From: Acidobacteriota bacterium
GTDB taxonomy: Bacteria; Acidobacteriota; Terriglobia; Acidiferrales; UBA7541
Length of the DNA: 38,148 nucleotides
Assembly (NCBI GenBank): GCA_003154775.1
Contig: PMES01000114.1
Span: 1-38,148, forward strand
Reading direction: 5' to 3'
Shown: positions 16,537-24,930 of the stretch, one piece after another
Position numbering within the stretch: position 1 is the stretch's first letter
Layout of the letters: every line of letters begins with the position of its first letter
Position numbers and translations under genes: made by a program
Notes under the pieces: model-generated
Seen by the model: the letters and a program-made list of their open reading frames with translations, nothing else
Told to the model about the DNA's origin: nothing
Databases searched by the model: none

Positions 16537-17081
16537 ACTTCGTTCAGCTACTCCCGTTCGGCCCCGCCGCCGCGGAGACGCTGTCGGAACTCCGCGCAGG
16601 ACTCGAGCGTGAATTCGCTGTCCCCTGCGAAATTCTTCCGCCGGAGCCGGAGCCCGCTTTTGCCTTCAATCTCACCCGGCAGCAGTACTCTTCCACCGAA
16701 ATCCTAGCCGCGATGCTGAAGCGCAACACTCCCGCGAAGTGGCGCCTCCTCGGCGTTACCCCTCTGGACCTCTACATCCCGATCCTCACGTTTGTTTTTG
16801 GGGAAGCCCAATTACCCGGCACCTGCGCGGTAGTTTCCTCTCATCGCCTCCGCCAGGAATTTTATGGCTTGCCTGTCGATCCCAAGCTGCAGCACGAGCG
16901 TTTGCTCAAGGAAGCCGTCCACGAGCTCGGCCACACCCTCAACCTGTCGCACTGTGAAGACTACCAGTGCGCCATGGCTCCTTCTCACGGTGTGGAATGG
17001 ATTGACCTGAAAACCAGCGGCTTCTGCGGCACTTGCCGCACTCTTGTCCCCACCCGCAGCATCCTCAACGCTTCCAGATAG
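16533..17081 (+). CDS. amzA: Archaemetzincin-type zinc metalloprotease
   Basis: A 182-residue protein from a GTG that overlaps the regulator stop (GTGA). It carries the archaemetzincin signature: HELGHTLNLSHC (His130, Glu131, His134, His140) followed by C-X4-C-X-M (Cys141, Cys146, Met148) and a final FCGTCR (Cys165, Cys168) for a second zinc. The gap before the last CXXC is 16 residues, close to the usual 17. Asn137 stands where most metzincins have Gly; Asn is known at this position in some. Length fits archaeal AmzA. No signal peptide, so it is cytoplasmic. Substrates are unknown for the family. Its coupling to a sigma-54 two-component operon is notable. Confidence 0.9.
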   Translation: MNFVQLLPFGPAAAETLSELRAGLEREFAVPCEILPPEPEPAFAFNLTRQQYSSTEILAAMLKRNTPAKWRLLGVTPLDLYIPILTFVFGEAQLPGTCAVVSSHRLRQEFYGLPVDPKLQHERLLKEAVHELGHTLNLSHCEDYQCAMAPSHGVEWIDLKTSGFCGTCRTLVPTRSILNASR

Positions 17082-17111
17082 CGGTTCGCAACGAATCACT
17101 TCGCCGAACCG
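17082..17111. terminator. Hairpin between convergent archaemetzincin and RND pump genes
   Basis: Arms CGGTTCG (17082-17088) and CGAACCG (17105-17111) are perfect, with a 16-base loop, and the hairpin lies between two convergent stops. There is no T-run on either side, so it is at best a weak shared terminator. Confidence 0.3.
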
Positions 17112-17126
17112 GCCCTCACCCGCTGC

Positions 17127-20100
17127 TCAGGCCGCAACTTCTTTCAGCTTCTTTCGCGGCACAATTTTCCGCACCACCACATAGAGCATTGGAATGAATA
17201 GCAAATTCAGCGTCGTCGCCGCGATCATTCCCCCGAAGACCGTTGTGCCCACCGACACGCGGCCCGCGGCACCGGCTCCTTCCGCAATCACCAGCGGCAC
17301 CACGCCCAGAATGAACGCCATGGACGTCATCAGGATAGGCCGCAGCCGGATGCGCGCCGCTTCCACCGCCGCATCCAGCGTCCCGTGACCTTGCTCCTGC
17401 AACTGCTCCGCAAATTCCACGATTAGAATCGCATTTTTGCTCGCCAATCCAATCAACATCACCAGCCCGATCTGGCAGTACACGTCATTCGTCAGGCCGC
17501 GCATCCATAGCGCGCCAAGCGCTCCCAGGAGCGCGCCCGGAACCCCCAGCAGCACGATCGACGGCAGCACGTAGCTTTCATATTGGGCCGCGAGTGTCAG
17601 GTACACGAAGATCAGTCCGAGCCCGAACAAAATCGCCGCTTTTCCCTCGGATTCGATTTCCTCCAGCGACAACCCGCTCCATTCATACTTCATGCCCTGT
17701 GGCAGTACTTTCCTGGAAAGCTCAGCCATGGCCGCAATGCCTGCGCCGGAGCTGAGTCCCGCCGCGGCCGACCCGTCAATTTCCGCCGAACGGAACAGGT
17801 TGAAGTGCGAAATCACCTGCGGATTGGTTGTCTGTTCGATTTGCACCACATTGTCCAGCGGAACCATCTTGCCCGTGTTGGACTTCAGGTAATACGTCCG
17901 AATGTCCTTCGCGCCCGAACGAAACTGCTGATCCGCCTGGAGATAAACGCGATACGATCGATTGTTGAAATCGAAATCGTTCACGTACACCGAACCCATG
18001 AACACCTGAAGCGCATCCGTAATCTGGCTCAGCGGCACTTGCAGGCTCTTGGCCTTTTCGCGGTCAATTCTTACAAGGTATTGCGGGTCGTTGGCGGTGA
18101 AACTGGTGAACAGCCCCGTGACCTTTCCGCTCTTATTGCCTTCAGCCACCAATTGATTCGCCGTGTTTGCAAGGGTCTGCAGAGTATTACGTCCCAGGTC
18201 CTCCAGTTGATAGGCGAAACCTCCGAAGGTTCCCAGGCCTTGCACCGCGGGCGGATTGAAGGGGACGATGATTCCGCCCGGGATGCCCAGCATCGGCCCT
18301 CGGACTTTGTTCAGGACGGCGAAAGACGTGTGTTCTTTTCCCTTGCGCTCGCGGAATGCTTTCAGATTTACGAAGATGATCGCTTTATTGGGAGCGTTGC
18401 CGGAAAAGCCAAACCCCACGACCGTGAGTGCGCCGTCAATCTCGGGCACATGGGAAAGCATTTCCTCGGCTCTGGCACAGACGTCGCGCGTGTATTGCAA
18501 GGAAGCGCCCTGCGGTGTTTGTACCGCCACCATCAGGTAGCCCTGATCATCCTCCGGCAGGAACCCCTGGGGAATTGTCCGGTAGAGCCAGAAAGCCAGC
18601 GCCAGGGTTGCGGCAAATGCCAGAAGGAAGGCATAGCGGAGCCGCAGCACACCGCGAAGCGTCGTCGTATAGAGTCGCGACCCGGCGTCAAACAGCTTGT
18701 TGAACAAAACGAAGAAGATGCTTTGTGCTCGTTCGCGATGATGTCCCAGGAAGATCGCGGAAAGGGCCGGAGTAAGCGTGAGGGCATTGAACGCCGAGAT
18801 GGAAACGGAAAATGCGATGGTCAGCGCGAATTGCCGGAACAGAATGCCCATTGTTCCCGGGAACAATGCCACGGGAATGAAGACGGACACGAGCACCAGC
18901 GAAGTTGCCACCACCGCGCCGGCCACCTCTTTCATCGCCACGCTCGCGGCCTTGTGCGGCTCCGTGATGCCCTCCATGATGTGCCGCTCCACGTTCTCGA
19001 TAACCACGATGGCGTCGTCCACCACCAGCCCTGTCGCCAAGGTGATGCCGAACAGTGTCAGCGTGTTGATGGAAAAACCAAGCACCTTCACGAACATGAA
19101 GGTGCCAATCAGCGATACGGGAATTGTAACCGCGGGAATAATCGTGCTCCTCCATTCCTGGAGGAACAGGTACATCACCAGCAGCACCAGCAGGATGGCC
19201 TCGAGCAGCGTGATCAGCACGTCGCGAATGGATTCGCCGATCACGGTCGTCGTGTCGAAGGCCATGGCGTATTTCAAGCCTGGAGGAAAGCTCTTCGAGA
19301 GTTCATCGAGTTCGGCCTTGGCCGCGCGGTCCACGTCCAGCGCGTTCGCGCCCGGCAATTGCGTGACGCCGATGCCCACCGCGTCGTGGCCGTTGAAACG
19401 AAGCAGCGAACCGTAATCTTCCGCGCCCAATTCCGCCCGGCCCACGTCTTTCACGCGCACCAGCGTGCCGTCCGTGCCGGTTTTCAAAATGATGTTTTCA
19501 AATTCGGAGGCTTCGGTGAGGCGTCCAATGGCGCGCACGCTGATCTGATAGGCCTGGCCGTTTTCCGTCGGGGGCTGCCCCACTTGGCCCGCGGCGACCT
19601 GCACATTCTGCTCCACGAGTGCGTTCACGACATCCGTGGCGGTCAATCCGCGCTCGGCCAATCGCGCCGGGTCCAGCCACAGGCGCATCGCGTATTTCCG
19701 CACGCCAAAAATGAAGACGTCGCCAACGCCCTTGACGCGCTTCATGGCGTCGCGCACATACACATCCAGGTAGTTGCTCATGAACAGGCTGTCATACTGC
19801 CCGTTTAGCGAATACACGCCCGCGCCAAAGACAAACCCCGAAGACTGTTTCGTAATGATGATGCCGGTATTTTTCACGGCGTTGGGCAGGCGGCCTTGCG
19901 CCTGGCTGACGCGGTTCTGGACGTCCACGGAGGCCAGGTCCACGTCGCGCGTTACGTCAAAGGTCACGGTGATCTGGCTGGTACCGTCATTCCCGCTGGT
20001 GGAAGTGATGTACTTCATCCCCGGGCTGCCGTTGATGGCTTGTTCCAGGGGGATGGTCACGGCGGATTCCACGGCTTGCGCGTTTGCGCCGATATAGTTG

Positions 20101-20267
20101 CTGCTGACGACGACTTGCGGGGGCGCCAGATTTGGAAATTGTGCCACCGGAAGATTGGGCAGCGAGATGGCCCCGCCAAGAATAATCAGCAGCGCACAAA
20201 CGGTAGCGAATACGGGACGCCGTATGAAGAAATCGACAAACAACGGTCTGCTCGCCTTTCTTTCCAA
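17127..20267 (-). CDS. RND efflux pump permease, HAE1 family (AcrB/MexB type)
   Basis: The 1046-residue inner-membrane pump matches AcrB (1049) in length. N-terminal FFIRRPVFATVCALLI begins helix 1. The proton-relay pair is seen in GLVVDDAIVVIENVER and the relay lysine in GLASKNAILIVEF. The GPAxxV-type porter segments and two large periplasmic loops are in place, so it appears complete. The start is TTG 20267, or an internal TTG near 20243 with AAAGG at good spacing; both leave helix 1 intact. It is 30 bases downstream of the adaptor gene. It would export hydrophobic or amphiphilic compounds. No outer-membrane TolC-type gene is in the window. Confidence 0.96.
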   Translation of the reverse strand: MERKASRPLFVDFFIRRPVFATVCALLIILGGAISLPNLPVAQFPNLAPPQVVVSSNYIGANAQAVESAVTIPLEQAINGSPGMKYITSTSGNDGTSQITVTFDVTRDVDLASVDVQNRVSQAQGRLPNAVKNTGIIITKQSSGFVFGAGVYSLNGQYDSLFMSNYLDVYVRDAMKRVKGVGDVFIFGVRKYAMRLWLDPARLAERGLTATDVVNALVEQNVQVAAGQVGQPPTENGQAYQISVRAIGRLTEASEFENIILKTGTDGTLVRVKDVGRAELGAEDYGSLLRFNGHDAVGIGVTQLPGANALDVDRAAKAELDELSKSFPPGLKYAMAFDTTTVIGESIRDVLITLLEAILLVLLVMYLFLQEWRSTIIPAVTIPVSLIGTFMFVKVLGFSINTLTLFGITLATGLVVDDAIVVIENVERHIMEGITEPHKAASVAMKEVAGAVVATSLVLVSVFIPVALFPGTMGILFRQFALTIAFSVSISAFNALTLTPALSAIFLGHHRERAQSIFFVLFNKLFDAGSRLYTTTLRGVLRLRYAFLLAFAATLALAFWLYRTIPQGFLPEDDQGYLMVAVQTPQGASLQYTRDVCARAEEMLSHVPEIDGALTVVGFGFSGNAPNKAIIFVNLKAFRERKGKEHTSFAVLNKVRGPMLGIPGGIIVPFNPPAVQGLGTFGGFAYQLEDLGRNTLQTLANTANQLVAEGNKSGKVTGLFTSFTANDPQYLVRIDREKAKSLQVPLSQITDALQVFMGSVYVNDFDFNNRSYRVYLQADQQFRSGAKDIRTYYLKSNTGKMVPLDNVVQIEQTTNPQVISHFNLFRSAEIDGSAAAGLSSGAGIAAMAELSRKVLPQGMKYEWSGLSLEEIESEGKAAILFGLGLIFVYLTLAAQYESYVLPSIVLLGVPGALLGALGALWMRGLTNDVYCQIGLVMLIGLASKNAILIVEFAEQLQEQGHGTLDAAVEAARIRLRPILMTSMAFILGVVPLVIAEGAGAAGRVSVGTTVFGGMIAATTLNLLFIPMLYVVVRKIVPRKKLKEVAA

Positions 20268-20297
20268 CCAGGCTGATTTTTGCGAATTTCCAGGAAG

Positions 20298-21491
20298 CTA
20301 GCGGCCTTTTGTTCCCGGCGAAACTTCGCTGCTCGCCTCTTTGCCGCCCCCCTGCATTAGCTCCGTGACCGGCGCTCCGTCCTGCAGAAATTGCGTGCCG
20401 GACACGATCACGTGATCCCCCGGCTTCAGGCCTTCCAGCACCGGGTAGTTATTTCCGATGATCTCCCCCAGCTTCAACAACCGCTGGCGCGCCACTGTCC
20501 CGTTTGCTTCTTTTACGGCCACAAACGCAAAGAACTGTCCGTTAATCCGCTGCACCGCCAGTACCGGCACCACCGGCCCTTCCCGATTTCCCCACGTTAT
20601 ACGCGCACGTACCTGCTGGGCAATGCGCAAGTTCGCCTTCGCGTTGCCCACGGCCGCCTTGGCCAGTACAGTCTGCGTGTCGGGATCGACTTCCGATGAA
20701 ATAAACGTGACCTCCGTCTCCGCCCGCACTGCTCCGCTTTCATCCAGCAGTTTCACCGGCAGGCCCAGCCGCAACTCCTTCGCCCGCGAAGCCGGTACAT
20801 ACAAATACGCCTCCAGCGCCCCCGGTTCATCCACCGTCGTCAGCAGCGTCGAGACCGTCACGCGGTCACCAACTCGGACGGGGATGTCCCCCACGATGCC
20901 GTCCATCGGCGCACTCACCCGGTAATAGCGCAGCTCCACTTTCTGTTGCTGCACCTGTTGTTCCAAGGATTTCAACTGCGCCACCGCGGAGTCGTAATTC
21001 GTTTGCGCGTTGTCAAAATCCATCTTGCTGACGACCCCGGCTTCCAACAGCTTTTGCGCCCGCTCCAGATTCACCTTCGCCAGCTTCAGCGCGGCTTCCT
21101 GCGAAGCGCGCGCCGCATCCTGGCTGCTGACGGTGGCCTCCTGCTTCATCGGGTCAATCTGCAGCAGCGCGTCTCCCGTCTTCACGCGATCGCCCGATTT
21201 CACGTCAATGCCTGTGACATGCCCTTCCACCTGCGGGTTAATCGTTGCCGAGTGCCGCGATTTCAGAATTGCCAGGTATTCCGACGTGTCCGCGATCTTT
21301 TCCGGCACGACAGCCAGTACCTGCACGGGCATCGCTGGCGGAACTCCGCCTGCCGCGTCACCGGCGCTTGACTTCTGACCGCATCCGCCCAAAAGCGAGC
21401 AGACCAGCAGCATCCCGGTCAGAGTATTCACCCCAGACCATGGCCTGCTGCCGCCCGAAGCGGTCAATTGTTGTAGGACAAGTGTGCGCAT
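20298..21491 (-). CDS. RND efflux periplasmic adaptor lipoprotein (membrane fusion protein)
   Basis: A 397-residue HlyD/AcrA-type adaptor that joins the RND pump to an outer-membrane channel. A signal ends in the lipobox SLLGGC (Cys37), so it is lipid-anchored like AcrA. The barrel-sandwich (lipoyl-like) half motifs are HVTGIDVKSGDRVKTGDALLQID and RVSAPMDGIVGDIPVRVGD, flanking a long alpha-hairpin rich in Ala, Gln and Lys. A beta-barrel and a membrane-proximal domain follow, ending in VLEGLKPGDHVIVSG. The start may be internal, since the first 20 residues are unlike a signal peptide; GTG at residue 21 is an option. It immediately precedes the pump gene. Confidence 0.95.
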   Translation of the reverse strand: MRTLVLQQLTASGGSRPWSGVNTLTGMLLVCSLLGGCGQKSSAGDAAGGVPPAMPVQVLAVVPEKIADTSEYLAILKSRHSATINPQVEGHVTGIDVKSGDRVKTGDALLQIDPMKQEATVSSQDAARASQEAALKLAKVNLERAQKLLEAGVVSKMDFDNAQTNYDSAVAQLKSLEQQVQQQKVELRYYRVSAPMDGIVGDIPVRVGDRVTVSTLLTTVDEPGALEAYLYVPASRAKELRLGLPVKLLDESGAVRAETEVTFISSEVDPDTQTVLAKAAVGNAKANLRIAQQVRARITWGNREGPVVPVLAVQRINGQFFAFVAVKEANGTVARQRLLKLGEIIGNNYPVLEGLKPGDHVIVSGTQFLQDGAPVTELMQGGGKEASSEVSPGTKGR

Positions 21492-21598
21492 GGGTTTAAG
21501 AACCCTTTATGGTACGACAACCGAACCTGAATCTGCATCGGAAAATACAAATCAAACATTAGACGCAGTCACGCGCCTTTTAGGTGGAGGGGGGAACT

Positions 21599-22714
21599 TC
21601 AGTACATATCGCTGGCATCGATCTTTTTACCGCTCAAGCCCAATTGCAGAACTTCGATATCTTCCGGACGGTCAAACACTTTGCCGGGGAACAGCCGCTT
21701 GACAATCACGCGCAGGCCGCCAAACGCAATTCCCACGCCGGTAGCGAAACCCAGAAATAACCCGATGAACAGGAAAATCTTCACCATGATCACCGCCATC
21801 GGCGGGTCCGTGGCCGTGTGGCTGGACTCATTCCAGGTCACTTCGGTGTTGTAATTCACTTCGTCCCGGATGGCTTGGGCGTGCATCGCCGACGTGGGCT
21901 CGAACACCAGTGACAGCAGGGAAGCCTTGCGCTCCACCGTCACTCCGGCCTGCTTGGCGGCGGCAGAGAGCGTCTGTTCCAAGTGGTGCAGGTGCTGTTC
22001 GGCCAGTTGCGGGGTGGGATACTCCAGTAGCAGCAGCACCCCGCTGCCATGCGCCCCTTGGTACTTGGCAAGAATCGCTTCAGCGCCCAACTGGAAGCCC
22101 ACATGGTCCGCCAGATCGGCGTACGCTCGCTGACCCAGCGAAGCCATTGCCGCACGGAATCCCACCGGACCCAATGCGTATCTCTCTGTGCCGAACACCC
22201 GCCACTTCACCGGCAGGTAGCTCTTCAATGGTGGATACGGTGTCCTATCGGCTTTGGCCGCGAGCGCGTTCCGGAGCGTTCGCAAGTCTTCCAGCGGTAA
22301 TTCCATGGAAGAGGACATCCCTTGCATAACGAGGTTGCCGGTCAAAAACAATCCGGCGCCACTCGCGATCGTATCTTCCACAGTGCCAGGCTTGCTCACC
22401 CGGGGATCGAGCAAAGCCGTGTGTAGCTCGTAGGCGCCGCTGGGGTCACCAAGCACCCAAAGACGAACAGACCAGCTCTGATCGCCATTCTTGTAAGTGC
22501 GATTCTCGACTCGGACCAACCCGGCTTCGTGAAGGATGTGTCCATCCAAGCTGGATTCGATCCAGTTGGGAGGAAGTTCTTTGAGGCTGTAGTTCTTCGC
22601 GGGCCCATCCGCTAGCCACGGCCCAATTCGGTCCGGCAACAACGCAGGCTCCGCTGCGGCTCCCACCGAAGCGAGCAAGCCCAGCAATACCACTGCGTAG
22701 AATATCCTGCGCAT
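21599..22714 (-). CDS. Exported protein of unknown function with C-terminal membrane helix
   Basis: About 371 residues. An N-terminal signal peptide (MRRIFYAVVLLGLLASVGAAAEP) is followed by a soluble domain that starts with LLPDRIGPW and includes WSVRLWVLGDPSGAYELHTAL. A hydrophobic helix near residues 308-332 (MVKIFLFIGLFLGFATGVGIAFGG) has a basic end, RVIVKRLFPGK. I recall similar proteins in Acidobacteriota filed as a domain of unknown function (DUF6599), but that is memory, not a search. ATG 22714 follows a GTG at 22717; an AAGGA lies upstream. It starts 29 bases after the amidase stop and is likely co-transcribed with the cell-wall hydrolases. Periplasmic and membrane-tethered; function not known. 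Confidence 0.8.
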   Translation of the reverse strand: MRRIFYAVVLLGLLASVGAAAEPALLPDRIGPWLADGPAKNYSLKELPPNWIESSLDGHILHEAGLVRVENRTYKNGDQSWSVRLWVLGDPSGAYELHTALLDPRVSKPGTVEDTIASGAGLFLTGNLVMQGMSSSMELPLEDLRTLRNALAAKADRTPYPPLKSYLPVKWRVFGTERYALGPVGFRAAMASLGQRAYADLADHVGFQLGAEAILAKYQGAHGSGVLLLLEYPTPQLAEQHLHHLEQTLSAAAKQAGVTVERKASLLSLVFEPTSAMHAQAIRDEVNYNTEVTWNESSHTATDPPMAVIMVKIFLFIGLFLGFATGVGIAFGGLRVIVKRLFPGKVFDRPEDIEVLQLGLSGKKIDASDMY

Positions 22715-22742
22715 CACAACCTATCCTTTAGATGCCACTAGG

Positions 22743-24890
22743 CTACTTCTGGTTCCTGGATTGTTCAACCGCGGACATAATCGCCGGCTGGTTCGGCTTT
22801 CCAAAGGAGTTTCCCGCCATGCTGTTCAGGCTCTCCAGGTAGGCGGCTACTCCCTGATACAGCCCTTCCGCAACCCGCTGCCGGTGTTCCGGCTTCTTCA
22901 GAAGCTGTTCGTCCGAAGGGTTGCTCAGGAACGATATCTCCGTCAGGATCGACGGCATATCCGCCCCAATCAGCACCACAAACGGAGCCTTGCGCACGCC
23001 GCGGTTCTTTACCGGCCTGGCGGTCTTCTGGATCCTCCGCGAAAGCGAGTCCTGTACATCCTCGGCCAGTTCCTTCGATTCGTCGATCTTTTCCGTGCGC
23101 GCTATCTGCTTCACCACGTCTTCCAGGTCGTGAATGCTTTCCTGGGAAACCGCATTCTCCCGCGCCGCCACCGCCATCGCTTCCGGCGATCCCCTCAGGT
23201 TCAGGTAATACGTCTCCACGCCCCGCGCCCCATGATCCGGGCTGGAATTCGCGTGAATCGAAATGAACAGGTCGGACTTGGCCTCGTTGGCGATATGCGT
23301 CCGCTCTTCCAGGGGAATAAATGTGTCGTCCGAGCGCGTGTACACGATGTCCGCACCGGGCAGCTTCTGCTGGATGATCTTTCCCAGCCGCAATGCCACA
23401 TCCAGGCACAAGTCCTTCTCCATTAGCCCGGTCGGTCCGATGGTCCCCGTATCATGCCCGCCGTGCCCGGCGTCAATCACGATTCGTCCAATCTTCAACC
23501 CCAGCGTGCGCGTCAGCGTTGATTGCCCATCTCGTGTCGGTTGCGGTGCCGTCGCGGGTTGCACCAGGTCCGGCTTCGCGCTGCCCTTGGCAGTCTTCGT
23601 GCGCGTCAACTTGCCGGCGGAAGGTTCCGGTATCGCCGCTGCCGGTGCAGTCGCAGGTGCAGGCACCACTTGCGCGACTACCGTGTTCGTCGTCGTCGGC
23701 TTCACTGCTGCTCCACTGTGCGCTCCCGCATCGTCCACCGCGGAACCTGTCTTGGCCGTCCGCACCGCAGGAGCAGGATCGTCCCCGCTATCCTTCAGGC
23801 ACGTTTTCCCATTGCCATTCGCCTTAGCCGTCTCCACCGCTTCCGGCTTCGCCCCACGGCTTGTGCTATACAATTCGATCACCAGGCGCGTCGGCTTTTT
23901 CAGCAGGGAAGCCGCGTAATCCTGCACGCCATTCACATCCAACACCACGCGCACCACACCCGCCTGGTTTTGCGCCACGCGCACTTTGCTCAGCAGATTT
24001 CCGCTCACCTGCACATTGCCCCTCGCCACATTCGGGCTAAGCCGTGCCGCGTGCAGATCGAAATAGATGCGGTCCGGATTCGTAATCCGCCCGGACACGT
24101 ACTGCACGGAATCCTCCAGCTCAATCAGCACTTCCGTGCTATCCGGCGTTACGCTCGTCTTGATTCGCTGCACCCGCGGCACTTCCACGGATTTCGCGCG
24201 CTCTCCGCCGCTTGTTGCTTTCCGGGCCGGAGGCCCGGCCGCGTCGCTCTTCGGCGCCGCCATGGATACGGCTGCCGGCAAATTTGCCGGCGCCCTGTTC
24301 TTCGCCGTCAGATCGCCCGCCTCGGCGTTGCGCATCAGCGCCAGTTCCGCCAGCGCTTCCTGCACCTCTCGCTTGTGCGTCGAGCGCGGAAACTTTTTCT
24401 GGAAATCCTGGAAACTTTTCGTCGCCGCGGCGGAATCGCCCAACTGAGCCTTCTGCAATTGCGCCGCGCGCAGCATCGCATCCTGCACGTATCTGCTTGT
24501 GGGGTATTCGCGAATCAGGAAGCCGTAAGAATCCACCGCCGCCTGGTAGTAGCTGCGCCCGAAGTGGCCGCCCATCTCCGTGTTCAGTTCGCCCACGGCA
24601 AACAGCGCGTCCGGCACTTCCGTGGCGTGCGGCGTAATCAGGTACACGCGCCGGTAACTTGACGCCACTTGCTTGTATTCGGCTAGTGTGCGCTTCTCGG
24701 GAGCCTTGGCATTCAGCGCCGCGCGTTGCTCCTCGGCCTTTGTAAATTGTGTGCCGGCTGCTTCTCGCTTCACGCTGCTATGGGTTGTCGCAGCCGTGGT
24801 GGGACAGGGAAGTGCGCTCCAGCCAAGCAGGGCAAAACCCAGCGAAACGCCGGCGAAAAGCTTGCGGAAATTTTTTTGCCCCAGGCTCAT
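22743..24890 (-). CDS. N-acetylmuramoyl-L-alanine amidase with TPR-like, AMIN and amidase_3 domains
   Basis: A 715-residue exported zinc amidase that cuts the peptide stem from peptidoglycan during cell separation. The signal is at 1-34. A tetratricopeptide-like region (about 55-200, SYYQAAVDSYGFLIREYPTS) is followed by an AMIN domain (about 250-355, VLIELEDSVQYVSGRI) and a low-complexity Ala/Pro/Thr linker (about 360-455). The amidase_3 domain from 466 has its zinc ligands and catalytic Glu in IDAGHGG (His476), MEKDL (Glu491), SIHAN (His546) and LTEISFLSN (Glu651). The frame is open for 77 codons upstream, but that part runs over the transglycosylase gene; ATG 24890 has GGGGGAAG upstream and starts the signal peptide. 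The TPR-like region before AMIN makes it longer than E. coli AmiC. Confidence 0.94.
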   Translation of the reverse strand: MSLGQKNFRKLFAGVSLGFALLGWSALPCPTTAATTHSSVKREAAGTQFTKAEEQRAALNAKAPEKRTLAEYKQVASSYRRVYLITPHATEVPDALFAVGELNTEMGGHFGRSYYQAAVDSYGFLIREYPTSRYVQDAMLRAAQLQKAQLGDSAAATKSFQDFQKKFPRSTHKREVQEALAELALMRNAEAGDLTAKNRAPANLPAAVSMAAPKSDAAGPPARKATSGGERAKSVEVPRVQRIKTSVTPDSTEVLIELEDSVQYVSGRITNPDRIYFDLHAARLSPNVARGNVQVSGNLLSKVRVAQNQAGVVRVVLDVNGVQDYAASLLKKPTRLVIELYSTSRGAKPEAVETAKANGNGKTCLKDSGDDPAPAVRTAKTGSAVDDAGAHSGAAVKPTTTNTVVAQVVPAPATAPAAAIPEPSAGKLTRTKTAKGSAKPDLVQPATAPQPTRDGQSTLTRTLGLKIGRIVIDAGHGGHDTGTIGPTGLMEKDLCLDVALRLGKIIQQKLPGADIVYTRSDDTFIPLEERTHIANEAKSDLFISIHANSSPDHGARGVETYYLNLRGSPEAMAVAARENAVSQESIHDLEDVVKQIARTEKIDESKELAEDVQDSLSRRIQKTARPVKNRGVRKAPFVVLIGADMPSILTEISFLSNPSDEQLLKKPEHRQRVAEGLYQGVAAYLESLNSMAGNSFGKPNQPAIMSAVEQSRNQK

Positions 24891-24930
24891 CCGTGTCTTG
24901 CTTCCCCCAAACCGCACCGCCCGCAGTGCT

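Noticed and set aside
17583-19808. A 741-codon open frame on the plus strand
   Set aside because: It lies antisense to the RND pump gene, is Arg/His/Gln-rich with no domain, and arises from codon bias of the real gene.
22743-24890. Low-complexity Ala/Pro/Thr linker considered as a repeat or insertion
   Set aside because: A normal flexible linker between AMIN and amidase_3 domains.
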